Shown: positions 7,493-16,146 of the stretch, one piece after another | Numbering within the stretch: position 1 is the stretch's first letter | Layout of the letters: every line of letters starts with the position of its first letter | Origin: Lachnospiraceae bacterium | Lineage (GTDB): Bacteria; Bacillota; Clostridia; Lachnospirales; Lachnospiraceae | Direction: 5' to 3' | Length of the DNA stretch: 40,781 bases | Assembly: GCA_029005135.1 (NCBI GenBank) | Contig: JAQXFO010000051.1 | Span: 1 to 40,781 of the forward strand | Made by a program: the position numbers and the translations under genes | Notes under the pieces: model-generated | Told to the model about the DNA's origin: nothing | Database searches by the model: none | The model's input: only the letters and a program-made list of their open reading frames with translations

Positions 7493-8377
7493 TTACAGAC
7501 AGCCAAAATCGATCATGGCTTGTTTCAGGGAGGCTTTATGACCTTCTTCAAGTTCCGTCAGCGGGAGCCGCGGGGCTCCGGCGCGGAAGCCCTGGAAATT
7601 GAGGGCTGCTTTTACGGGAATGGGGTTTACTTCTGAGAAAAGCTCCGCTATCAGCGGCATGGCTTTTAGCTGGATGGTACGAGCTTTTTCATAGCAGCCC
7701 TCAAGACAATAAGCCACCATGTCATGCGTTACACGCGGGGCTACATTTGACAGAACGGAGATAACACCCTTGCCGCCGAGGGAGCAGACAGGCACGATCT
7801 GGTCGTCGTTGCCGGAATAGATCGCGAAATCATCGCCGGTCAGAGCGGCCAGGTGAGCGATCTGGCTGATATTGCCGGAGGCTTCTTTGATACCGACAAT
7901 ATTTTCCTGCATTTGGCTCAGGGCAAGAACGGTTTCCGGAAGCAGATTGACCCCGCATCGGGAAGGGACGTTGTATAGGAGACAGGGTATATCAACCGAA
8001 GAGGCTATCGCCGAAAAGTGCGCGATGAGACCTTTCTGGGTGGCTTTATTGTAATAAGGAGTGACCAGCAGAAGACCGTCGGCACCGGCCTTTTGCGCTT
8101 TGCGTGACAGTGCGGCGGCGTAAACGGTGTCGTTGGAGCCTGTGCCGGCGATGACGGGAACACGGCCGTGAACCGTTTCAACGGTAAAACGGATGGCTTC
8201 CACATGCTCCTCGTCGGTCAGGGTAGAGGCCTCCCCGGAGGTGCCGACGGTGACGATGGCGTCGATGCCGTTCCGGATCTGGTCGTTGATCAGATCCTCA
8301 AAGGCGGCGTAGTTGATGCTGCCGTCCTCGTGCATGGGTGTGACGATCGCCGTGCCGGCGCCTGTAAAAATCGGCAT
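7493..8377 (-). CDS. dapA: 4-Hydroxy-tetrahydrodipicolinate synthase
   Basis: DapA condenses pyruvate with aspartate semialdehyde, the first committed step to lysine and meso-DAP. The 294 residues match the family along their length: GTSGE (45-49), TPYYN (106-110), YNVPSRCG with catalytic Tyr135 and Arg140, and the Schiff-base Lys164 in GIKEASG. Lineage features include SGNDDQIVP and SEVNPIPVK. GGAGGT lies five bases before the ATG. It lies 72 bases downstream of mmsA on the same strand and is probably cotranscribed with it, an unusual partner. A specialised family member (another keto-acid aldolase) cannot be fully excluded, but the close match to clostridial DapA and the presence of ddh in the window support lysine synthesis. 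Confidence 0.92.
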   Translation of the reverse strand: MPIFTGAGTAIVTPMHEDGSINYAAFEDLINDQIRNGIDAIVTVGTSGEASTLTDEEHVEAIRFTVETVHGRVPVIAGTGSNDTVYAAALSRKAQKAGADGLLLVTPYYNKATQKGLIAHFSAIASSVDIPCLLYNVPSRCGVNLLPETVLALSQMQENIVGIKEASGNISQIAHLAALTGDDFAIYSGNDDQIVPVCSLGGKGVISVLSNVAPRVTHDMVAYCLEGCYEKARTIQLKAMPLIAELFSEVNPIPVKAALNFQGFRAGAPRLPLTELEEGHKASLKQAMIDFGCL

Positions 8378-8449
8378 AGAGTACCTCCGGGGTTATGTCA
8401 TACTTATATAAGGAGTGGCTTCATGGGCCTGGTTCCGGCAGTCGGGAAC

Positions 8450-9967
8450 TTAGCGTTCCACGGTGCCTTCCCAGGTATCCATGGCTTTTTTGCGGGAATT
8501 CTCATCGTACCAGTGCTTGGTGACGGTTTTGGCTCTGGTGTAGAAACGGACACCGTCGAGGCCGAGGACGTGCTGATCGCCGAAGAAGGATTCCTTATTG
8601 CCTGAGAACGGGAAGTAGGCTGACGGTACCGGGATACCGACGTTGATGCCGACCATGCCGCCGTCGGACAGCAGCTCGAACTGGCGGGCATAGTAGCCGT
8701 TCTGCGTAAAGATGGCGGAGCCGTTGGCGAACGGGTTGGCGTTCATCAGGGCCAGACCTTCTTCGAAGGTTTGGACACGCTTGATCAGTGTGACCGGGCC
8801 AAAGATCTCGCGATTGCCGATCTCCATCTCCGGTGTGACATGATCGAAGATCGTCGGGCCGACGAAATAGCCGTTTTCATAGCCCGGCACCACGATGTCG
8901 CGGCCGTCGAGGATAAGTTCGGCTCCCTCATCAATACCCTTCTGGATCCAGTTCAGGATGGACTCCTTGTGTTTGGCGTTGACGACCGGACCCAGCTTGG
9001 TCTCCGGGTCGTAGGCGCAGCCAACCTTCATGGCCTGGGCTTTTTTCTTCAGCAGGGCGACGAACCTGTCGGCGATGCTTTCCTGTACCACAATGACCGG
9101 GAGCGCCATGCAGCGCATGCCGGCGCAGCCGTAGGTGGAGTTAATAATGGCGTTGGTGGTGCTTTCAAGGTCACAGTCTTCCAGAACCAGGGCGTGGTTC
9201 TTGGCCTCTGTCTGCGCCTGGACACGTTTGCCGTGGGCGGCAGCGACGGAGTAGATGTGCTTGCCGACACCGGTGGTGCCGACGAAAGTAACCGCCTTGA
9301 TGCGCGGATCTGTCAGGAACATCTCGGATTCGTTGCGGCTGCAGGTGACAAGGTTGACAACACCCTTCGGGAAACCGCCTTCTTCATAGAAGAGTTCCAT
9401 GATACGCATGGATGTCAGCGGTGTGAAGGAGGCCGCCTTCAGAACCACGGTATTGCCGGTGGCAATGGCCAGCGGAACCATCCAGCCCCACGGGATCATG
9501 GCCGGGAAGTTAAAGGGGACGATACCGGCGACAACGCCGAGCGGCATGCGGTATGTGGAAGTATCGAAGCCAGTTGTGACCTGCATGGAGCAGCTGCCCT
9601 GGGACAGATAGGAAACACTGCAGGCCAGCTCGGTCGGCTCGATGGCTTTGAGGATGTCGCCGCGGGCTTCGTTCAGTGTCTTGCCGAGCTCCTTGGAGCA
9701 CAGAAGCGTCAGCTCGTCCAGATGATTGACCAGGACGTTGCGCCAGTGGAATAAGTACTGGGTTCTCTTGCTGAGGGACAGAAGAGACCAGCTCTTGAAA
9801 GCTTCATCGGCGGCTGTGATGGCTTCGTCGACTTCTTCGGCCGTGCAGCACGGGACTTCGGCGATGACTTCACCGGTGCTGGAGTCTGTGACGGGCATCC
9901 ATTTGTCAGTTTTGGATTCTTTCCATTCGCCGTTCACGCAGTATTTTTTTCTGATGACTTCGCTCAT
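8450..9967 (-). CDS. mmsA: CoA-acylating methylmalonate-semialdehyde dehydrogenase-type ALDH
   Basis: This 505-residue aldehyde dehydrogenase belongs to the MmsA/IolA group, which oxidises malonate or methylmalonate semialdehyde to acetyl- or propionyl-CoA with NAD and CoA. Visible landmarks are NGEWKES near the N-terminus, PFNFP (151-155), the cofactor loop GTTGVGK (230-236), AKNHALVLEDCD, and catalytic Cys286 in GMRCMAL. The N-terminal half lacks the Glu general base expected of ordinary ALDHs, as in MMSDHs. ATG 9967 is chosen because AAAGGA precedes it and family proteins start here; an upstream in-frame start at 10024 would read through the control region. Repression by the divergent IclR protein is strongly suggested by operators at its promoter. 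Confidence 0.88.
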   Translation of the reverse strand: MSEVIRKKYCVNGEWKESKTDKWMPVTDSSTGEVIAEVPCCTAEEVDEAITAADEAFKSWSLLSLSKRTQYLFHWRNVLVNHLDELTLLCSKELGKTLNEARGDILKAIEPTELACSVSYLSQGSCSMQVTTGFDTSTYRMPLGVVAGIVPFNFPAMIPWGWMVPLAIATGNTVVLKAASFTPLTSMRIMELFYEEGGFPKGVVNLVTCSRNESEMFLTDPRIKAVTFVGTTGVGKHIYSVAAAHGKRVQAQTEAKNHALVLEDCDLESTTNAIINSTYGCAGMRCMALPVIVVQESIADRFVALLKKKAQAMKVGCAYDPETKLGPVVNAKHKESILNWIQKGIDEGAELILDGRDIVVPGYENGYFVGPTIFDHVTPEMEIGNREIFGPVTLIKRVQTFEEGLALMNANPFANGSAIFTQNGYYARQFELLSDGGMVGINVGIPVPSAYFPFSGNKESFFGDQHVLGLDGVRFYTRAKTVTKHWYDENSRKKAMDTWEGTVER

Positions 9968-10030
9968 AACGGGGTTCCTTTCTGATGATGGGGTTGAGTG
10001 TTTGATTTCTTTGATTGAGGACAATAAACA

Positions 10031-10198
10031 AAATCAAATTTCAATTATTAAAATTTGATTTACAATAATATGATATAATCGAAAATTCATTCTGTCAATA
10101 GAAGTACTGTTTTAATTATTAAAATTATGTTTTAGAAATCTATCGCCTCTCTGTTGACATTTCCGCCGGTATCTGTAGTATAATTTTAATAATTAAAA
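10031..10198. promoter_or_regulatory. Triple-operator control region between mmsA and the IclR gene
   Basis: Three near-identical palindromes TTTTAAT-N-ATTAAAA occur: 10039-10053 (one mismatch, inside a larger perfect repeat with 11-base arms at 10031-10041 and 10051-10061), 10110-10124 (perfect) and 10184-10198 (perfect, 19 bases with flanks). Their centres are 71 and 74 bases apart, close to seven helical turns. The mmsA promoter on the minus strand is TTGACA (10093-10098), 17 bases, TATCAT (10070-10075), so the first site lies just past its start point. The regulator's promoter is TTGACA (10154-10159), 19 bases, TATAAT (10179-10184), overlapped by the third site. Confidence 0.85.
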
Positions 10199-10216
10199 TT
10201 TGTGAAAGGCGCAGTT

Positions 10217-11014
10217 ATGGCATCTCAGGATAATAAGCACCAGAGTCTGTCTTCGGTCAGACTTCTCAAAATAATAGAATGTATGGCAGATAAGACGGAG
10301 CCGATGAGGCTGACGGATCTGGCAGCTGAACTTGCGATGACGCAGCCGACGCTGCTTCGCTATCTGAATGCCCTGTATACGGAGGGGTATATTTATCAGG
10401 ATATGGCTACCGGCAATTATGCGCTGACCTGGAAAATCTGCGGTCTTGGGGAACGCCTGAGATCCAACGTCAGCCTGCGGACGATGGTGTCACCTTATCT
10501 GGCCAAGCTGTCCCGGGCCCTGGATGTGGGGCTTCTGCTGGCAGTGGAGCATGAAGGCGATATTCTCTATCTCGATATGGTGGGTAATCCCAATAATTCC
10601 ATGGGAGCCCTGCTGCGTATCGGCAAGGACGCACCGATCCACACTACCGGGTCGGGCAAGATCATGCTGAGCTCTCTGCCCAATGCTCAGGTGCTGCGTA
10701 TCCTGGAAGCGAAGGGAATGCCGGCCCTGACACGCTTTACGATCACGGATCAGGCCGCTTTTATGGAAGAGCTGGCAAAGGTAAGGGAGCAGGGCTATGC
10801 TCTTGATAATGAAGAGTGTGAGATCGGTCACAAGTGTCTCTCGGTACCGGTGCGTGATTTCAGCGGGCGCATTGCTGCGGCCATCAGCGCTTTTGACGAT
10901 GCGGACCGCCTGACGGAGGAGCGGATGACGAAAAAGATCCTGCCGGCACTGAGGGAAGCCGCGGGAGAGATCTCGTATCGTCTGGGTTATACGCCCTTTT
11001 ATGGAGAACGATGA
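10217..11014 (+). CDS. IclR-family transcriptional regulator
   Basis: The 265-residue protein has an N-terminal winged helix (SVRLLKIIECMADKTEPMRL, then TDLAAELAMTQPTLLRYLNALYTEG) and a C-terminal effector-binding domain ending in LSVPVRDFSGRIAAAISAF, the classic IclR layout. IclR proteins bind small metabolites and repress or activate adjacent catabolic genes. ATG 10217 is chosen because GAAAGG lies seven bases upstream; a GTG at 10202 is at the edge of an operator and lacks a ribosome site. It is divergent from mmsA-dapA and very likely controls both that operon and itself through three palindromes between them. The effector may be an intermediate of the mmsA pathway; this is inference. Confidence 0.93.
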   Translation: MASQDNKHQSLSSVRLLKIIECMADKTEPMRLTDLAAELAMTQPTLLRYLNALYTEGYIYQDMATGNYALTWKICGLGERLRSNVSLRTMVSPYLAKLSRALDVGLLLAVEHEGDILYLDMVGNPNNSMGALLRIGKDAPIHTTGSGKIMLSSLPNAQVLRILEAKGMPALTRFTITDQAAFMEELAKVREQGYALDNEECEIGHKCLSVPVRDFSGRIAAAISAFDDADRLTEERMTKKILPALREAAGEISYRLGYTPFYGER

Positions 11015-12063
11015 CGGAGGGGAACCTTAGACAGGGCGGGATCGAATTACTGAGGCTCGTGCTGATGCTGATGATCTGTCTGCTTCATGTTCTGGGAAAG
11101 GGAGGTGTCCTGGCGGCGGCCGGGCCGGGCACTGTGCCGTACGGCGTGTACTGGTTTTTGGAATGCGGCGCCTACTATGCCGCGGATGCGTTCATGCTTA
11201 TCAGCGGCTATATGGTGACGGATAAGCCGGTAAAAGCCGGCAGAATTCTGACGATGTGGTGTCAGGTATTCTTTTATTCCTTTATCCTGACGGCACTTCT
11301 GACGGCGGTTGACAGCCATGAGGGCTGGCAGCTGTCGGCTCTGATACGCTGGGCAATGCCGCTTACCTTCAACCGGTACTGGTATTTTAACGGTTATTGT
11401 CTCCTGTTCCTGGCAAGGCCGGCGCTGAACCGGTTCCTTTTCAGTATCGACGAGACGGCAGCCCGCCGGGCCTTCGTCCTGATCTTCGGGCTGTTTTCCG
11501 TCATCGGGACATGGTATAACAGCTTCCATACCGAACGCGGCTATGCGGCTGTCTGGATCCCTGTTCTGTATTGTCTGGGCGTCCTGGCCCGGCGAGGGCG
11601 GATTTTTGAGACGAGACCAGGGTACACCCTCGCTTTGACGGCGGCAGTCTGTATTATGATCACATGGGGCATGAGAATGGCGGGCTTTGCCGGCCTGGTG
11701 GATTACACAGCGCCGACACAGGTCCTGGCGGCGCTGATGATCGTGATCCTTTTCTCCCGGCTGCCGATCAGGGCCCGATGGGTTTTCTGCCTGTCGCCTC
11801 TGGCCTTCGGCGTCTACCTCTTCCAGCTGAATGTCGTTATCTGGAACCGACTTGACGGGGCCTTTGCTTTTGTGCCGGCCATGACTCTTCCGGCCGGGCT
11901 GGCGGTGGTGACGGGCGCGGCGGTGCTGATCTTTGCCGGCGGCCTTCTTGTGGAAGGACTCCGCCGCTGTTTTTCGAAACGTCTTCAGATCCCGCAGCTC
12001 TGCGACAGGGCCGCTGCAGCGGCAGAACGCCTGATTGTCAGAGTCGGGGAGGCTTTGCAATAG
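11011..12063 (+). CDS. Acyltransferase-3 family membrane protein
   Basis: The 350 residues form about ten membrane segments and match the acyltransferase-3 (OafA-like) fold that O-acylates cell-surface sugars. The early GIELLRLVLMLMICLLHVLGKGG segment carries the family His in the first helix, followed by ADAFMLISGYMV, a typical second-helix signature. The acceptor is unknown. The ATG overlaps the IclR gene's TGA (ATGA at 11011-11014), so it is translated from the same message and may share its autoregulation. No function links it clearly to mmsA-dapA; surface glycan modification is the default reading. Confidence 0.8.
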   Translation: MTEGNLRQGGIELLRLVLMLMICLLHVLGKGGVLAAAGPGTVPYGVYWFLECGAYYAADAFMLISGYMVTDKPVKAGRILTMWCQVFFYSFILTALLTAVDSHEGWQLSALIRWAMPLTFNRYWYFNGYCLLFLARPALNRFLFSIDETAARRAFVLIFGLFSVIGTWYNSFHTERGYAAVWIPVLYCLGVLARRGRIFETRPGYTLALTAAVCIMITWGMRMAGFAGLVDYTAPTQVLAALMIVILFSRLPIRARWVFCLSPLAFGVYLFQLNVVIWNRLDGAFAFVPAMTLPAGLAVVTGAAVLIFAGGLLVEGLRRCFSKRLQIPQLCDRAAAAAERLIVRVGEALQ

Positions 12064-12075
12064 GCTGTCAGAATG

Positions 12076-12606
12076 TCAGAAAAGTACGATGCGGTCCGCC
12101 CGGCCGGAGACCCGATGCCAGATAAGGCAGGTACTGCCCGGGGTGATGTCTTCAAGCGTCACGCGGATGCGGCGCAGATGGGGAATGATGGGACAGTCCG
12201 CAGGAATATGATAGGTCAATACGCCCGATGTCAGCCGATAGCTGCCGTCGGGCATTTTTTCGAAGCGACGGACGGTCACGTATTCCGGAAGGCGCCAATC
12301 GGCGGGAAGATCGCAGAGGATCATCGGGGCGTAGACACGGGGAGGCAGGGACAGTGTCATGGCCGGACTGATGTAGGCGCAGACCGGCGTATCCGGACTC
12401 AGTGACGCAATCGAAACGGGAAGACCGTCGCCGGCTGAGAGCAGGCGGCTGCCGGCGTCGAGAAGCAGGACCACAGGCCCGCGGCAGCTCAGGTCGGCGC
12501 GGTTATCGATGGTGAGGTAATCCGGGCCGGCTTCAAGCACGGGACCCCAGAGGCGAAGGCTTGCCGGGTCTGTGTCAGAGGCTGACGGGCGGGTATTGTC
12601 AAGCAT
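12076..12606 (-). CDS. Conserved clostridial protein of unknown function
   Basis: The 176 residues read as a beta-rich soluble domain: GPVLEAGPDYLTIDNRAD, then AYISPAMTLSLPPRVYAPMIL, CDLPADWRLPEYVTV and a closing VPADCPIIPHLRRIRVTLEDI. I recall this pattern from uncharacterised clostridial proteins, sometimes attached to secreted repeat proteins; here there is no signal peptide or membrane segment, so the domain would be cytoplasmic. AAAGGAG lies eight bases before the ATG. It converges on the acyltransferase gene with only twelve bases between the stops and no visible terminator. No function can be assigned. Confidence 0.7.
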   Translation of the reverse strand: MLDNTRPSASDTDPASLRLWGPVLEAGPDYLTIDNRADLSCRGPVVLLLDAGSRLLSAGDGLPVSIASLSPDTPVCAYISPAMTLSLPPRVYAPMILCDLPADWRLPEYVTVRRFEKMPDGSYRLTSGVLTYHIPADCPIIPHLRRIRVTLEDITPGSTCLIWHRVSGRADRIVLF

Positions 12607-12957
12607 GGATCAATCTCCTTTCGAATAGGTTTTCAGCTCTTTTTATAATAAGAAAAGACCAAACGCTTTTGGCATGCGTCGGACGACAACATAAATCCAA
12701 GTCTATCGTCCGCCGTGTCCCTTACTTCAGCGCCATCATACAATACTATTATGCTCACATTGACAATAATAGTCAAAAGGAACACAGGCCGGTTCTCCCC
12801 TGTGCCCCAAAACCTTCGCTGAGTTATAAGCCGAGAGTCGAAAGCCTTCCAACGGCTGCTTTTCTCGTGTTTATAAGTCATATAAAAAGGCTATGAAGAT
12901 GACACAAAATCGGATTTGAAAAACGATGCCTTCTCGTTATAATGAATCTAACTGCAG
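12607..12957. other. Divergent intergenic region with inverted repeats
   Basis: This 351-base gap separates two divergent genes and contains no coding sequence I accept. On the minus strand a candidate promoter TTGACT (12771-12776), 17 bases, CATAAT (12748-12753) could serve the unknown gene, leaving a leader of about 135 bases. An eight-base inverted repeat ACTATTAT/ATAATAGT (12745-12752 and 12766-12773) overlaps both promoter boxes, as an operator would. A seven-base repeat CGGACGA/TCGTCCG (12680-12686, 12706-12712) lies in the leader, and CACAGG/CCTGTG forms a weak hairpin at 12784-12804. Confidence 0.5.
12916..12943 (+). promoter_or_regulatory. nadE promoter
   Basis: -35 TTGAAA (12916-12921), a 16-base spacer and -10 TATAAT (12938-12943) lie 42 bases before the nadE start. 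Confidence 0.75.
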
Positions 12958-12984
12958 ATGCTTCATTTTCAGGAAGGATTTTTT

Positions 12985-13773
12985 ATGAGTACAGAATATC
13001 GCTTTGATGCTGTGAAGACAAAAGACGCTGTGGTGGCCTGGATCCGGGATTTTTTTGAAAAAAACGGTCCCGGCTGTCAGGCGGTGCTCGGTATTTCCGG
13101 CGGCAAGGACAGCTCGGTCTGCGCGGCACTCTGTGCCGAAGCTCTCGGCAGAGACCGGGTGGTGGGCGTGCTGATGCCGAACGGCGAGCAGGCAGATATC
13201 GATATGTCGCGGCTTCTGGTGTCACATCTGGGCATCAAATCCGTCGTTGTGAATATCAAAGAGGCCGTTGACGGCGTGCTCAATGCTATCAATGCCGGCG
13301 AAAAGAACGGGACAGAGCTCTCGATCTCCCGTCAGACTGTCATCAATCTGCCGCCGCGTATCCGCATGGCTGCGGTCTATGCCGTCAGCCAGAGTCTGAA
13401 CGGCCGTGTTGTCAATACCTGCAATCAGTCCGAGGATTGGGTGGGTTATTCCACACGCTACGGCGATGCCGCCGGTGATTTCAGCCCGCTGGGTCATCTG
13501 ACGGTTCAGGAGGTCAAAGCCATCGGCCGTGTGCTGGGGCTGCCGGAGGTTCTTGTGGATAAGGCGCCCTCCGACGGGCTGTGCGGCAAGACGGATGAAG
13601 ATAACCTCGGCTTTACCTATGCCATGCTGGACCGCTATCTGAGAGAGGGGATCATCGAGGATCCCGAAAAAAAGGAACTGATCGACAACAAGAGACGCTG
13701 GAATCGCTTCAAGCTGGAACTGATGCCGATGTTTGACCCGGGATTCCCGATTCTGGCAGAGGACAAGCACTGA
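12985..13773 (+). CDS. nadE: Ammonia-dependent NAD+ synthetase
   Basis: NadE amidates deamido-NAD+ to NAD+ using ATP and ammonia, the last step of NAD formation. The 262 residues contain the P-loop SGGKDS (38-43) of N-type ATP pyrophosphatases and family segments INLPPRIRMAAVYAVSQ, NTCNQSEDWVGYSTRYGDAAGDFSPLGHLT, DKAPSDGLCGKTDEDNLGFTY and the closing RRWNRFKLELMP. There is no glutaminase domain, so free ammonia is the nitrogen donor. GGAAGGA sits six bases before ATG 12985; a longer reading from 12958 would hide this site inside the gene. A nearby pncB supports a salvage role. Confidence 0.97.
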   Translation: MSTEYRFDAVKTKDAVVAWIRDFFEKNGPGCQAVLGISGGKDSSVCAALCAEALGRDRVVGVLMPNGEQADIDMSRLLVSHLGIKSVVVNIKEAVDGVLNAINAGEKNGTELSISRQTVINLPPRIRMAAVYAVSQSLNGRVVNTCNQSEDWVGYSTRYGDAAGDFSPLGHLTVQEVKAIGRVLGLPEVLVDKAPSDGLCGKTDEDNLGFTYAMLDRYLREGIIEDPEKKELIDNKRRWNRFKLELMPMFDPGFPILAEDKH

Positions 13774-13776
13774 CTT

Positions 13777-14286
13777 ATGATCAATTTGTGGCTGAAGGCT
13801 TTCGAAGAACGCCGGGAATGCGATATCAGCTGTCTGGCAGGCTGTGACGAGGCGGCGGCCGTGACGCGCCTTGGCCGCCTTCTTGACGGTATTGATGCGT
13901 CAGTTTCCTGTTATCTCATAGCGGAGACAGTGACTGATGACCGGATCATCGGAGCGGCCGTCGGCGGGATCCTTGACCGCGGCTGCCGGGTTCTGGTCAT
14001 CGGCGGCCGTCAGGCCGGCAGATGGGCCGAAGCGGCCGGTATCTGGTGCCGGAAACACGGCACTGCCTGCTGTCATCGGGCGGATCCGCCGCGGAAAAGC
14101 GTGAAGACGGTCGGTATTCTGCCGGAGACGGGGGTGCTGGAACTGGTGACGGTGAGCGGTTCTGCCGCTGATATCGCCGACTATGTTACACAGCTGTCGA
14201 CGGCCCGGATGGCCGTCCTCTGGGATGATGCGCATCTTGGCAATATGACGGCGGATATTATGGAACAGATCGTCAGAGAGATATAG
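13777..14286 (+). CDS. Unknown protein coupled to nadE
   Basis: This 169-residue gene starts three bases after the nadE stop, so it is surely cotranscribed. Only a weak GAGGA lies upstream, and translation may rely on coupling. The protein seems to have alternating helix and strand: an LIAETVTDDRIIGAAVGGILDRGCRVLVIGG region followed by an AVLWDDAHLGNMTADIMEQ end, with an RKHGTACCHRADPP stretch holding Cys and His. It could be a small Rossmann-like domain, but no cofactor motif is convincing. No signal peptide or membrane segment. I do not recognise a family; position suggests, but does not show, a link to NAD metabolism. Confidence 0.6.
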   Translation: MINLWLKAFEERRECDISCLAGCDEAAAVTRLGRLLDGIDASVSCYLIAETVTDDRIIGAAVGGILDRGCRVLVIGGRQAGRWAEAAGIWCRKHGTACCHRADPPRKSVKTVGILPETGVLELVTVSGSAADIADYVTQLSTARMAVLWDDAHLGNMTADIMEQIVREI

Positions 14287-14348
14287 AAGAACATAGGCCT
14301 ATCGTGAATGGGGTCAGAAAGACCGGATGAGGACAAGGAGGTACTCGG

Positions 14349-16073
14349 ATGACAGGAAAAGGCGCACGTGCAGCCGCGGCTGCTCTGGTGATGGTGCTGT
14401 GCCTGACCGCTTGCGGAAAGAGCGCGTCGGCGGGCGGCGGAAACGTTGGCGGTGACAAGAGCACAGACTCGGCGTCTGTGCCGGCCGGGAGTGTCTTCTC
14501 TGATGAGACGCCGGCGGAAAACGCCGGGGAGGCGCAGCAGGAGGAGACTCTGCCGGAACTGCGGCCTCTGACGGTGACGATCGAGTCTGCCTACACATCC
14601 TCCTACGATCAGGACAACAGCTGCCTGAGGGCGATAAGTCAGGTGGAGACGGTTTCCCTCAGTGAGGAGGACAGTCAGGCCTTCCCGGCACTGGCGTCAG
14701 CTCTTGCCGCGGAAAACGACATTGTCAGGGCAGCCCATGACGAGACCTTCCGCAGCTTTATTGCGGATTATGAATCCGGCGGTATTCCGGATGCGGATAT
14801 GTATCGGCAGGATTCGGGCACTCTGTCCGTGATGAGGGCCGACAGTCGTGTGCTGAGCTATGTCAGTGATTATTACTGGTTCGGCGGCGGTGTGCATCCG
14901 GATGTCTATTACGAATGTGCCAACTTTGATACGGCTTCGGGAAAAGCGCTGGATTTCTTCGATGTGGTCACCGATGTGCCGGGCTTTTTCGATCTGATGG
15001 AAATAAAACTTGAAGAGGAGTATCCCGGGCTTCTGGATCTCATGGACGATTTTGATGCTTACCGTCAGGAACTGGAAGACGGCAGGAGTGAGATCCGGTG
15101 GACCATCGACAGTGAAGGCGTGACGGTGTATTTCAACACCTATATTCTGGGACCTTATGCCGCGGGCCGGCAGGTGATCCGCATCGGCTTTGATGAGGCG
15201 GCGGTATTTGATCCGTATTATACCGAAACGCCGGAGGCCTATATTATCCCGTTCCTTGCCGATACCCCCCTTTATGCCGATATCGACGGTGACGGTCAGA
15301 GGGAGAAGCTCGCCCTTCTGGCGGATTATTCTGATCCTTACCATGTGGAGTATGCCGTTGCCTGCGGCGAAAAAACCGTGCCGCTGGACGGCGGCGGCTA
15401 CGATGCGGAACTGTATCTCGTGTATGACGGCGGCTGTTATTATGTGTATGCCTTTGTTACCGGGGAAAACGACTACAGCGTGCTGCATGCGGTCGACGCG
15501 GCAGCGGGGAGGGTGGCCGGTGATGACAGAAGGAATCTGTATCCCGGTGCCTATACGAACCACTGGGAAGACACGGAGACCGGTTATATATCCTGCCATC
15601 TTCGCGAGGCCCTGACGAATCCGGCCGCCATGCTCCTGATGTCCCGCACCGATATGATGGGAACTCAGGAGGTTATGGGCCGCTATGCTGTCGGCACTGA
15701 CGGGGCGGCAGAGGCTCTGGAAGACTGGTACCGCTACGGCAGCACCCGTGTGCTGACGGCCCGGACGGATATCCCCTGCATCATGGTGGATGCCGACGGC
15801 CGGGAGACGGGATCGGCGGTCATTCCCGCGGGCACGACGCTGGCTTATGCCCGTACGGATAACGAAAGCTGGGTCGATTTTGCCGAAACGTCCATGGATG
15901 ATGTCACGACCTACGGGGAAGGTGATTACGTCTCTTACGAAAAAAGCACGCCCCCGGATCTCTCCGGTGTGACGGTGTTTTACCGTCTGACCTATGACAG
16001 CCTCACGTATCCGCGGACCATCGGCGGCGTGGAAGAGACGACCCTTCTTGGCGGCCTGATGTACGCCGGGTAA
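14349..16073 (+). CDS. Surface lipoprotein with DUF3298/RsiV-like domain
   Basis: The signal peptide ends in the lipobox LTAC with lipidation at Cys22, followed by a low-complexity Gly/Ser/Glu linker to about residue 70. Residues 75-300 resemble the DUF4163-DUF3298 pair found in RsiV and PdaC: LTVTIESAYTSS at the start, YYWFGGGVHPDVYYECANFD and then GKALDFFDVV. The last 270 residues are an unrecognised beta-rich part with DIDGDGQREKLALL, a repeat-like calcium-style loop. RsiV uses this fold to bind lysozyme, so binding a cell-wall ligand is possible but unproven. AAGGAGGT precedes ATG 14349 by six bases. It lies 62 bases after the unknown nadE partner. Confidence 0.75.
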   Translation: MTGKGARAAAAALVMVLCLTACGKSASAGGGNVGGDKSTDSASVPAGSVFSDETPAENAGEAQQEETLPELRPLTVTIESAYTSSYDQDNSCLRAISQVETVSLSEEDSQAFPALASALAAENDIVRAAHDETFRSFIADYESGGIPDADMYRQDSGTLSVMRADSRVLSYVSDYYWFGGGVHPDVYYECANFDTASGKALDFFDVVTDVPGFFDLMEIKLEEEYPGLLDLMDDFDAYRQELEDGRSEIRWTIDSEGVTVYFNTYILGPYAAGRQVIRIGFDEAAVFDPYYTETPEAYIIPFLADTPLYADIDGDGQREKLALLADYSDPYHVEYAVACGEKTVPLDGGGYDAELYLVYDGGCYYVYAFVTGENDYSVLHAVDAAAGRVAGDDRRNLYPGAYTNHWEDTETGYISCHLREALTNPAAMLLMSRTDMMGTQEVMGRYAVGTDGAAEALEDWYRYGSTRVLTARTDIPCIMVDADGRETGSAVIPAGTTLAYARTDNESWVDFAETSMDDVTTYGEGDYVSYEKSTPPDLSGVTVFYRLTYDSLTYPRTIGGVEETTLLGGLMYAG

Positions 16074-16146
16074 TATAACGCTGTTGATCAGCTCTTTCGC
16101 GTTTTTGCGTCAATTTTTGGGGAAAGTGCCAAAATCGTCCTGGAAA

